DNA of 42,419 nucleotides from a virus. The stretch spans positions 1,351 to 43,769 of IMG/VR virus record IMGVR_UViG_3300030107_005637; one strand, given 5' to 3'. This document shows, one piece after another, positions 16,065 to 26,700 of the stretch (position 1 is the stretch's first letter; each line of letters starts with the position of its first letter). The notes beneath the pieces were generated by a model. It was given only the letters and a program-made list of their open reading frames with translations. It was not told where the DNA came from and ran no database searches. The position numbers and the translations under genes are program-made.

Positions 16065-17276
16065 ATGGCAAATGGATATTTACCAGGAAGTGCATATAGA
16101 TATGCAAGTGCGGATTTAAATTGGATTCGAAGAATGGCTCAATTCAACCAAGATAAAAAAGAAAGAGAAAGAATAGAGGCTGAAAATGAGGAAACGATTC
16201 AAGATCAAAAAGTTAAAGAAAATCAAATGCTTGCATTAAATCTAGGTGGTCAAGGGGTAAAGGCATATGATCAAGCTCAAAGATGGGATATACAGTCAAT
16301 ACCAGATGAAGATATGAGCAGGTATGAGTATTCGCCTGAATTTAAAGATTCGAATTTCTTAAAAAGATATATTACTCCATCGGAAAAAAGATTAGCACTA
16401 AAAGAAGGTGTAGGATATAGACCAGATATAGATGATAAATATATATCAACTGACTTTGATAGATATGAAAGCACAGGTACTTATGGGGATCTAAATGAAG
16501 ATTTATTGAAACCAGATCAAAGAGGTCCACTTGATATAATTAAAGAAAATTTAGGATTCACAGATAAGCCTGATTATAATACTAAAGATTTAGATGAAAT
16601 GGTTAGTGATGTTTTTGCAGAGCCAACAGTTGGAGGTGAATATATTCCACAAGTTGATCCTGGAACAAGTGGATATATTCCAGCGGAACCAGTAAGACCT
16701 GAAGTTCCATTAGATGAGGTTGGATCTGAATTTTATGAGCCATTAAGTGACTATGAAAATTTTGATGAGCAGACAGGAGAATTTGTTATAGAGCCAGTAA
16801 GACCTGAAGTTCCACTAGATGATGAGGTAGGATCTGAGTTTTATGATTTAGATACACCTGAAGATGAAGTAGGAGGTAGATCATTAGGGGATATGTTTTC
16901 TATAGCCCAAGGGGCAAAAAGTGCTTATGATCTTTTTACAACTGCAGACTTTAAAAGTGGAAGGGGCGTAGAAAGCTGGAGAGATGAATATGAAGATGTT
17001 GCAAGTATATATAAAGGTGCAAGTGCTTTAGCTGGGAAGGAACTTCTAGGCAAAACAGTAGGCGGTAAAATAATTCCTGGTATAGGAGTAGGTCTTGATA
17101 TATATGATACATATAAAAACTGGGATTTACAAAGTGGGCGAGGAATAGATAGTTGGAAAGATGAAGCTCAAGGAGGATTAAAAATAGCAGGAGGAGCAAT
17201 GATGGCCACTGGATTTGGAGCACCTGTTGGAGCGGCTTTATATGCAGCTGGTACTATTTGGGATTGGCTTGATTAA
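16065..17276 (+). CDS. Ejection-cassette protein with glycine-rich C-terminus
   Basis: 403 aa behind AAAGGA. Residues 1-60 are helical and charged (RRMAQFNQDKKERERIEAEN). The centre is acidic, with a duplicated segment EPVRPEVPLD at residues 208 and 243. The C-terminal 110 residues carry a second duplication (SGRGVESWRDE at 298, SGRGIDSWKDE at 357) separated and followed by Gly/Ala-rich hydrophobic helices (GGAMMATGFGAPVGAALYAAG). Such ends can insert into membranes. The gene opens a run of six large genes between the tail genes and the terminator, the usual site for internal virion proteins ejected with the DNA in podoviruses. Confidence 0.65.
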   Translation: MANGYLPGSAYRYASADLNWIRRMAQFNQDKKERERIEAENEETIQDQKVKENQMLALNLGGQGVKAYDQAQRWDIQSIPDEDMSRYEYSPEFKDSNFLKRYITPSEKRLALKEGVGYRPDIDDKYISTDFDRYESTGTYGDLNEDLLKPDQRGPLDIIKENLGFTDKPDYNTKDLDEMVSDVFAEPTVGGEYIPQVDPGTSGYIPAEPVRPEVPLDEVGSEFYEPLSDYENFDEQTGEFVIEPVRPEVPLDDEVGSEFYDLDTPEDEVGGRSLGDMFSIAQGAKSAYDLFTTADFKSGRGVESWRDEYEDVASIYKGASALAGKELLGKTVGGKIIPGIGVGLDIYDTYKNWDLQSGRGIDSWKDEAQGGLKIAGGAMMATGFGAPVGAALYAAGTIWDWLD

Positions 17277-17285
17277 GGAGAAATT

Positions 17286-18356
17286 ATGAATTATAAATCA
17301 ATAGCAAAAAAAGGAAGATACGGAGATAATACATTAAGCCGTATTGATGGTAAAATAAATCATACAAATGCATGGGAAAAGTATATTAATGAATCTCATG
17401 GTGAACTTGGTGGAGAATTAGTTAAATCATGGGGGAGTGGCACTATTAATCCCGAAACATTACTTACTGAGAGATATACTGGGACAGGTCAGGCAGTAGG
17501 ATCTGGCAATCCAGAAAATTTAATAGATGTAGATGGACAATATGAGCAAGCAGATCTAGTCGATAGAACTTATGGGATGTATGATGTGGGTTATGGTGAG
17601 TTAAGAGATGCGACAAGTATATATTTAGAAGGTGCAGACTTAATAAAGGATCAATTTGATTATATGTTTGGATCAGAGGATCAACCAGGATATCTTGATA
17701 AAATATATCAATTAGATACTGATCTTTTAGATGCTAGAGGTGATAAGTTAACAACAAGAGGATTATCTTATGATGCCGCTGAAACAACAGCTCTTAGGAC
17801 TGAAGAATCAATGTTAACAGGGATAGAAACATCAGCTAGAGATATGATGCAAGGCATGAGAATGAAGGAAGATCAAGTAATAGGAGCCTCTGATTTTGCC
17901 TCTGGTGGTACATCTACTTTAGATATTAGTAGAGGAAATAAACTAAGAGGAATCCAAAGTAAATTGGGTGGCGTAGGAATAGAAACATCTTCAACATTAG
18001 AAAATTTAGGCTTTAAAAGAGATATTTTAGATGCAGATCAGAGTATATTAGCTGGAGATAGAGAAAGAGCCTCAATTGAATTTGATAAAGCTAAATTTGA
18101 AAAGTTTACTACTCTCACAGGAGAGAAAAGAGCATTAGAAAGTGAATACAGAGCATCTACTGGCGGGGTTGATATAGGTGAAGGATTAGCAATAACTGAT
18201 ACAGGAAGTTGGGACGATCCTGCTGGCTGGTCTGGATATAGTTGGGAAGGGGATCCTTATGCAAATTGGCAATCTGGACAACCATTAATACAGCCATCAA
18301 ATAAAAATAAACCAAAAGGCCCTAACCCTAATTATACTTTAAACACGATGGGATAA
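17286..18356 (+). CDS. Internal virion/ejection protein
   Basis: 356 aa, GGAG site. It begins MNYKSIAKKGRYGDNTLSRI, continuing DGKINHTNAWEK, a start of the K-x-G-R-Y-G-D type that I recall at the N-terminus of internal virion proteins in related phages. The middle is helical (LDTDLLDARGDKLTTRG, ETSARDMMQGMRMKED) and the C-terminus Gly/Pro/Asn-rich and flexible. No catalytic residues were recognised. Probably one layer of the DNA-ejection apparatus. Confidence 0.6.
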   Translation: MNYKSIAKKGRYGDNTLSRIDGKINHTNAWEKYINESHGELGGELVKSWGSGTINPETLLTERYTGTGQAVGSGNPENLIDVDGQYEQADLVDRTYGMYDVGYGELRDATSIYLEGADLIKDQFDYMFGSEDQPGYLDKIYQLDTDLLDARGDKLTTRGLSYDAAETTALRTEESMLTGIETSARDMMQGMRMKEDQVIGASDFASGGTSTLDISRGNKLRGIQSKLGGVGIETSSTLENLGFKRDILDADQSILAGDRERASIEFDKAKFEKFTTLTGEKRALESEYRASTGGVDIGEGLAITDTGSWDDPAGWSGYSWEGDPYANWQSGQPLIQPSNKNKPKGPNPNYTLNTMG

Positions 18357-18360
18357 ATGC

Positions 18361-19914
18361 ATGAAAATAACAGAATCAGATAAAAAATTAGCATTACAAG
18401 CATTAGGATTACTAGGATCTCTTAAGCTTGAAAGTAGAGAATTGGATTTTAAAGAATCTATACTTGAGAAAGAAAGGGTCCAGAAAGAATTAGATAAAGC
18501 TCACGAGATGGATAAAATAAAAATCCAGCATAATCTTGCCCTACAAAGGAATGCGATAGATAGAAATAATAAATTAAAAGATGAATTAAAGAATATAGGA
18601 ATCCCATATTCAATGGTAGAAAGTGATAACTCTAAGAAGATACTAGAGGACCAGGGTGACATTATTGTTAATGACATTAAAAAACTATCTAATACGATAG
18701 AGATGATAAATGCTGAGAATGCTTCACTTTCAAATAAAATATCTTCATATCAAAGAGGGAAAACTCTTGCTCCTTATATGGACGTAGATGAAACCCCTGG
18801 GGTTTCAAAGGCTGAAATGGAACAGTACATTAAAGATAACCCAGAGCTCGCAAATACCCTTGATTCTGATATATTAGAAGCTGGAATAAAAGCAGGTGGA
18901 GCAATGACTAGGCTTGAAAGAGAGCAATTAAGGACTATAATAGCTAATAGAAAAAGAGGTGATTTAGATTTACGAATATCAGAGCTTGATACAGCAAGCA
19001 AAATAGATAAAAATAACAGAATACCTTTAACTGCATTAACTTTTAAAGATGAATCTGGAAATTTTATTGATAAGGAATATATTGAATCTGCTGCTGGATA
19101 TGCAGGTAATCTTAACAGACAGATATTTAATGAGTATTCAACAGCAGATAATACAGAACTTGCAGAATGGGCTGATGAAGGATTCCAAGGAAGTGATGAA
19201 AGAACACGATTTGATTCAGATGTTGGAATGTATACTCACAAAGATTCAAAGTACCTAGAAATGTATATGAAGAGAAAAGCAAAAGATCTTGCTGTAGAAG
19301 AGCAATATAACGAGGCTTTAATTGGCTTGAAACCATTAGATATAGAAAATGAAACTGAAGCGTATAAAAGATTTGAAGATAAATATATAAAGACAGCTAA
19401 AAAAGCGATAGCAGTAAATCCTAACTATACAATAAAGGATGATGCGAGTAGAACTGTTTATGAGGCAACTATTAATAAAGCTGTATACGATGACCCTACA
19501 GTAATTGCAAAAACTAATTCATTGAAGAGTGTAGGGAAAACTGTACAGGATTTATTAGGAACAAAAGAAGACGACCTTATTGTTCCAAATGAAGATATGA
19601 TAGAGGTTATCGCATCTAACCTTAAAACTAAATATAAAAAATCAATACCTGAAAAGAAACTTAAGGCTCTTATATCTCAAATATTAACATATACTAATGA
19701 ACCTAATGTAATGAAGAATATGTTATTAGAAAATAAAGATTTTCAATCAATACTTGCTTCTTCAGGCGATCTAGGAAGTCAGTATGTACGAATGATTATT
19801 GAATATAATGCAGAAATAGAGTCAAGAGGCGGGATAATACAAGGTGATATTGCCAATAAAACATTAAATAATAAAACTCAAGGCTTATGGGATCAATTAC
19901 AATTAGAGGATTAA
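18361..19914 (+). CDS. Helical internal virion protein
   Basis: 517 aa. Almost entirely charged helix: residues 30-75 (ESILEKERVQKELDKAHEMD) and 105-130 are coiled-coil-like, and the rest alternates Lys/Glu-rich helices with short loops. There are no membrane segments, no zinc motif and no enzyme motif. The next gene starts 1 base after its stop. Likely a scaffold-like or ejection protein; the family is unknown to me. Confidence 0.6.
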   Translation: MKITESDKKLALQALGLLGSLKLESRELDFKESILEKERVQKELDKAHEMDKIKIQHNLALQRNAIDRNNKLKDELKNIGIPYSMVESDNSKKILEDQGDIIVNDIKKLSNTIEMINAENASLSNKISSYQRGKTLAPYMDVDETPGVSKAEMEQYIKDNPELANTLDSDILEAGIKAGGAMTRLEREQLRTIIANRKRGDLDLRISELDTASKIDKNNRIPLTALTFKDESGNFIDKEYIESAAGYAGNLNRQIFNEYSTADNTELAEWADEGFQGSDERTRFDSDVGMYTHKDSKYLEMYMKRKAKDLAVEEQYNEALIGLKPLDIENETEAYKRFEDKYIKTAKKAIAVNPNYTIKDDASRTVYEATINKAVYDDPTVIAKTNSLKSVGKTVQDLLGTKEDDLIVPNEDMIEVIASNLKTKYKKSIPEKKLKALISQILTYTNEPNVMKNMLLENKDFQSILASSGDLGSQYVRMIIEYNAEIESRGGIIQGDIANKTLNNKTQGLWDQLQLED

Positions 19915-19915
19915 T

Positions 19916-20752
19916 ATGAGTAAAGAATTAACAGCTAAACAGTCAATGCTTATTTTAGATATAGTAAATGATGCAAAAAATATGTCAGTAGAAGATTTAA
20001 AGAATACATATATACAGTATTCTACAAATGCTAACCCAGATATGTTAGAAGCTATTAATAATGAATTATCTAAAGTTCCTAAGTTTAAAGACTTTTTTAA
20101 AACATATGGGTGGATTGCTAGCGGGGATACTACAAAACAAGAAATTATTACTGAGATAGCTCCAGGTGGAGCCAAGCATAGTTTAGCACCTGACAATATC
20201 TATAAGGACGTTAAAATGAGTTTAGATTCTGCTATAAATAAATATAATATGGCTGCCTTAGAGATGCAAACTTTACAAAGTGATTATACTGACTTAAAAA
20301 AAGAATGGTTTAAAGGAGAAGGAGAAATGAACTATCTAAAAGGTGTCGCTGAGCACCTTAATCCTAGTTTATGGCAAAGAGAGATAAAGAAGAAAGTGCA
20401 GAAAGAGAATCCTGAACTGTTTAAAAGTATGCAAGATACTAAAAATAAGTTAATTGAGACTAGAAGTAATTTGGTTGAAGTTATAGATGATGATATTCCT
20501 GAGATACCATATAATCAACAAAATATGCATTCATTTATGATGAATAGTTATACACAAAATTGGGCAATAATGAGTAGTGATACACCAGAATCATTAAAAA
20601 CCCCTTATGTTAAATGGGGTAAAGCTAAAAATGAATTATTAGATGCAGTTAAAGTATTAAATCTATACGAAGACGATGAACTTAAAACAGTACTACCATT
20701 AAACCTTGAGGGGAAAGATATGTTTAGTACAATTAAATTAGAGGATGAATAA
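19916..20752 (+). CDS. Helical internal virion protein
   Basis: 278 aa, preceded by GAGGA. Lys/Glu/Asn-rich helices with a short Trp-containing segment (KDFFKTYGWIASGDTTKQ) near residue 60 and a second near 140 (NPSLWQREIKKKVQKENPE). No known domain was recognised. It is followed after 4 bases by the giant polymerase-like gene, so the two are presumably made together. It may help package or anchor that protein in the capsid. Confidence 0.6.
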   Translation: MSKELTAKQSMLILDIVNDAKNMSVEDLKNTYIQYSTNANPDMLEAINNELSKVPKFKDFFKTYGWIASGDTTKQEIITEIAPGGAKHSLAPDNIYKDVKMSLDSAINKYNMAALEMQTLQSDYTDLKKEWFKGEGEMNYLKGVAEHLNPSLWQREIKKKVQKENPELFKSMQDTKNKLIETRSNLVEVIDDDIPEIPYNQQNMHSFMMNSYTQNWAIMSSDTPESLKTPYVKWGKAKNELLDAVKVLNLYEDDELKTVLPLNLEGKDMFSTIKLEDE

Positions 20753-20756
20753 GTAA

Positions 20757-23700
20757 ATGGCAAATCCATTTTTAGATGATTTTTTAAATGAATTACAAGA
20801 ATCTGAGTTAGAAAAAACATCTTTTGGGGGAGACTTTAATCAAACTTCAGCATTTGGAGCAGATTTATTTTCAGTCGAAGAAGAAATTCCTCAAGAAGAG
20901 AAGAATATTTTATGGGATATAGTAGGTAGTTCAGCGTGGGCCTTTGCTAATGAGGCATCATTTAATCTTTTGGGATTAGGAGATTCTCTATTAGATACTG
21001 ATTTACGTCAAACCCCACAATCCTTAGCTGCGAAAGTAGGTGCTGGTGCTGGTGCCCTTGCTGGATTTGCATTAGGAGCTCCATTTAAAGTTGGTACTAA
21101 AATAGGAACAATGGCAGCAAAACCATTCTTGAAAAAAGCTTTAACTAAAGAGCTTGGAGAGGATTATGTAGTAGCTAGTGCTAAGAATGTAGCTAAAGAA
21201 GTATCTGAAAAAGCTATGGATCAGGGTCTAAGGAAAGAAATTGCTAATGATGTTACAAGACAATATTTAAATAACGCACAAAGAGCAGCCTTTAATAAAG
21301 ATATTGGAAAAAACTTTGCATTTAAGACAGGTCAAGCTATAGATGATGTTGCACAAGGATATTTAAATACTGGTAAAATAACAGAGGGCGAATTTAATAT
21401 TATTACAGGTATGATGAAAGATGGCCTTACTAAGCGCCCATTAGAAAACTTTAAAGATTTATGGTCACTAAGGTCTTCTTCTGAGAAAGCTGGTGCTATT
21501 GGAAATTTGATTGATGAAGTAGTTATGTTTGGAACTGTTGATGCAATCAGGGAACTACCAGCTAGTATGGCAGATGAAAGAGAATATGATATGATGGCTC
21601 CTATATGGGGAACTGGTATCGGATTAGGATTTGGCGCTTTGAAGTTTATGTCTCCTGCTGGTAAAAATTCTAACTTTAGAGTAGAATTAGTTGATGGTGT
21701 AAAAGCTGCTTTTGGTAAAAATATATATCAAAATAAATCCTCTGAAACATTACAGAAATATATAAACTTATTTTCTAAGCAAGTATCAGATAATTCTGAA
21801 GAATTTAAAAGGTTAAGTTATATTAAGACAAGGTATAATGGAAGAGAGTTTAATGTAAGTTTAAATACAAGAACTGCTGTTCAGGACGCTATAGATGCAT
21901 ATGGAGAGAATACAGGTAGGCAAGTTATTGCACAGGCATTAAATACAAGATCTAAAGAATATGGACGTGAATTATTACAATATGCATTAAAAGAAGAATG
22001 GGGTTCATTATCTGAAAATTGGTTTAGAATGATGGCTGGTGGTTTAATCATGAGCGCACCTAATATCTATGATATGACTGCAAATGAAGCTGATATGCCA
22101 TTAGAAGATTTACTTCCAAATATCCTTATTGGTGGGTGGATGAATAGAAAAGGAACTGGTAGAGTTTGGGATTTAAGTACAAGGACTCAAGAGATAAGAA
22201 AAAATTTAAATGCTATGGGTTTTGACACTAGAAACCTTGTTAGGGATATACCTATGCATTCTCAAATACCTGACTTTCACAATCCTATAGGGCAAAATGA
22301 AACTTTAATTAAAGCTAGAGAAAAAGCATCAGAGTTAGGTATTATTGTTGATGATTGGGAATCAACACGAGTACCATTAGAGGCTAGAGCTGCAGACAAT
22401 CCTAATTTAAGCACTGAATCAGTGTTAGCAGCTGAGCAGTCAAGAGGTGGATATGATTACTTTAAATCCTTTTATAATATATTAGGTGGGAAAAATAAAT
22501 TTATAAGAGGCTTAAATGAAATATCTGTTACTGAAGCAGACGAAATTAATAAAATATTAACAAGTACTAAATGGGATGTATTAAATAATCAGCCTATAAA
22601 AAATAGTAGAGATGCTGATATAGTTTTTGAAAGTATTGCAGAAAGCACAGGTGGATCAGTTGAGGAATATATAGCTAGTGCATTATTTGGTCTTCAAAAG
22701 GGATTAGGACTCGATACAAATTTAGATATATCTAAACCAGCACAACTAGGTAAGTTTGTTGAAAGTTTTAACTTACCGCTATCTACATTAGATGGAAGTC
22801 CTACTATAAGAGATTTAATATATAGCGGAAAAGCAAAAGATATTCCTGGGTTTGAAGGAATTAACGGTGAAGATGCTGTTTTACTTGCTGAAAATGTAAT
22901 GAAAAAAGTAAATACTATGATTGATCAGTTTGGGCCAGAAGGACTAGGAAATGTTGATCCGATTAAGAATAAAATATTCAACCTAGAAGATCTAGATCAA
23001 TTCAGATTTGTTAAAGAGATTACTGACACATTTGAAGGGAAAGTAAATAGAATGTTCCCTGATAGAAATTATGATTTTCAGACTGAAATTGAACTTCCAG
23101 GCTTAACATATGTAATGGCTACAAATCACGGAAAGACAGCAGCTAAAAAAATATCACATTTATTTGATCTAAACCGTCCAGGATCGGATGACTTACTTTT
23201 AAAATTAAGATCTGTAGGCTTAATGCATGGTGATGTTAATCAGATGAAGTCCGTTGAGGATGTTAGTAATATTGAAATTATAGGAGCAGGAGAGAAGCTT
23301 CCTGAGTCAAAGAGACTTCTTTCAAATATATTGAGAATAATGCATGCAAAGGGGGGAGAGAGGTTTGGATCTGCTGCTCCAGAAAAGATATTAAAAGCTG
23401 AATTTACAGATATAATTAAGCTTAGAGAGTTCTTAAAGTCTAGAGGTATGAATACTCAGCCTTGGATTATGGATAGGTGGAATAATTATACTGTAAGATA
23501 TTTAAATCAGGAAGCTATTGAAGGAAGTAATTTAACAATGGAAGATGTTAATATTATGCATAAAATTATAGCGGCCCCTGAATTAAACTTAGTTAAAAAT
23601 TCTATTAGTGGAGCAAGAGGATATGAATTAGCTAAAATAGATTTTGTATCTGGGGATAGTGCTATTTCTGAAAGAATGTCTAGGATTGCTAATAATTGGA

Positions 23701-26700
23701 ATGAATTTGTTGATGATATTAAACAGCGAGGTGGAACAAAAGATGCCTCTCTCATACGAGATATGGAGCCTCAAAAAGCTTTAGCACCTGAAGTATTAGA
23801 TGAGCTTAGTATGATACTTAGCTATAGCAATGAATCTACAGCTATATCTGCTAAGCAAGCCTTAATGGATATGTTTAATAGCATAGATGCTCCAGAGATG
23901 GCCTTTAGAGAGCAAATGGACATGTTTGCAAATAGTAATCCAAAATATTATAATAAGCTGCTATCTTGGATGGAAGAATTAAATATTATGGAAAGAACTG
24001 AAGCTGAAGGATATTCTAGATTTAATTATAAAAATGATAACCTTAATGATGCTACTATAGAAATATTAAAAGAAAGGATGAATAAATTTGGCCATAGCTA
24101 TTCAGAAGCAGAGGCTAATTTAAAATCACATAGAACAGAAGTAATGAATATGTTTGCAGATGCATATGAACCGCATATAGATGATGCAAGCTTAACCCAA
24201 GATCAATTCTTTTCTAAGTATTTTTTAAGTGAATTGGGAGCTAAGGCTTATGGTAATGCTGAAATGCAAAATTTATTCCTAGATAATATCATTGATCAAG
24301 CTGAAAATGTTGGTGAACTATCTGTCCCTGGATGGACTGGGTTACGAAAAATGGATAAAGACGGGAATCTTATACCAAGAAAAGATTTAGTTGGATTACA
24401 AAATATAGCAAAAGAATATATGTTCTTTAAACATAAAGATAAATATGTAAAAGCTAAAGACTTAGATCTTAGCGATCCAAAACTTGGCAATCAATTTGAT
24501 GAAGCATTAGATCATTTTGCATCTTTATTAACTACAAGAATGAATACTGTATCTAAGAGATTATTGTTATGGGATGGGCATATTTCTGGTAGAACTGTAT
24601 CTATGCAAAAAACTCCAATGATTGAATCCTTTGATAAAATAGATCTTCCATTTGCATTCTTAAGTGGTACAGCTGAGAACTTTATACAAAAAGGTGGAAG
24701 AGCAAGTAGACAAAGATTTAATATCTATGAAAGCTCAGCAGATAAACTTCATCCTGATGATATTGAAATGCTTCAAACGCAAAGAGATATATTTAATAAA
24801 AATCTTGGAGAAATTGAATCTATTAATATGGAATCAACTAAAGCTGATCTTTATCCACAGCCATTTAAGACAGGAGATGGTGTTAATAAAGGTTTGCATG
24901 AATTTGTGATAGCTAATGGAATGCAGCCTATTGGTATTCAGACTAGACATCTTCCTAAGATAAGAAAAGCATATGAAGATCTATATAGTAAAGTTAAAGA
25001 TAAAAAGAGTATAGACCCCAAAGTTAAGTCTTGGATGAAAACAGTTATAAGAGAGATGAAAGATGCTGAACCAATATCGGGTAAGTTCAATAAAGTAGAC
25101 GCTCATGAAGTTGCATTAAGACAATTTTTATTTTCTGAAATCAGTATATCAAAAGGTGACTATAAAGAGTTTAATGATTTAATGCTTGATAATGCAAACT
25201 TAAGTGGGGATATTGAGAAGATTTCTAAGAGATTATCTTTATTCCATACTCCAAATTTCAAAAGATACAATGAGCTAGTAACAAGGGGAACAGCTAGGGA
25301 TAAAAATGATCAAGCCATATTAGATAAATTTCTTACCTCTAAAAAAGTAAGTGTTGGAATTTGGAATGATAAGAATGAATTAAATACTTCGATTAAGGAG
25401 AACTTAAAAAAGTATTTAGGTGATGGATTTGATGATTTCTGGGAATCACAACTATATAACAGAGGCGATGAGAGCCCATTTGACAGTATATCATATATAT
25501 CTTATGACCAGATGAGGTTTTGGTCTTTAGCAATGGGACGAGCATCTGGTAGAGAGACCCAAATATTCAAGCCTGCTATATCAGCTACAGGTGATGCATT
25601 ATTGCTAGGTAAAACAGTATTTATATATGATCCACATATGGATAATTTCTTTAAGAATAACAATATGGATATATTAATGACTAAATCTGCATCTAAGGTA
25701 ATGGATAGAAACTGGAAGATGATTGAATCATCTGAGGCATCATTATCTTTGCAGAAAGGATTGAAATCATTCGCTAGAGATATCCCATTAGAATCTATAG
25801 GCATTAAGCAAGATAGGATTCATACAAAGGCTAATGCAAAACTATCCCAATCTTCATTTAATTATCTAAGTAGTGTAGAGGCCCAACAAATATTTGGTGA
25901 TTTTTATGGCAAGAGATTAAAAAATTCAATGAATAACTTGAGAAAACTTTCTGTTGGAAGAGATAATGTAGATTTAAGACGTGCATTTTTTGATGAGAAT
26001 ACATTTGATGGACAAACAATACAATCTATGTTTGAAGGAAGTGGAGCATCAGCAAGCCTCGGAGCACTTAGATCAGCAAGTAAATTTAATATTGATCCAA
26101 TGGAAATAAGTGAAAATATGGTTATGACTCAGTTCTATAAAAAGTTAATAGACCCAATAGTTAATCAAACTGCAGTCATTGATAAGTTTAGATATGGAGG
26201 AAAAGCAGTATTGATTCAATCATTAGATCCTTCATTAAGAACATTAAGGCCTACAATTAGTCGCGATGGAAAAACAGAAACCTATGGTGAAATTATGTTG
26301 CCTGCATATGAGATGGATTCTGAATTAGGATCATTGGCTAAGTCAAAAGATAATAATATGACCATTAAAATAATTGACACTAGTAATCCCAATAATCATG
26401 AAATTAAAACATTAGAAGACATGGGGATGGATCCTAAAGATGTATCTAAATTAACATTAGAGCAATTCCATAATGAAGTAAAAGCATTAGAAGGTAGTTA
26501 TGAAGTAGCTATTATTACCAATAGATATCCGCGTACTAGGCCAAATGATATGGCTATTTTGGGATTAAAAGGATTTTTAGATAAACAGTATGGCAATGCT
26601 ATGATTGTAAATGAAATGGATGTATTAAATATATTTGAAGGTGACTATGATGTAGATAAGAATGATTACTTTTTTGCACATAACAAACAAATGTATGATC

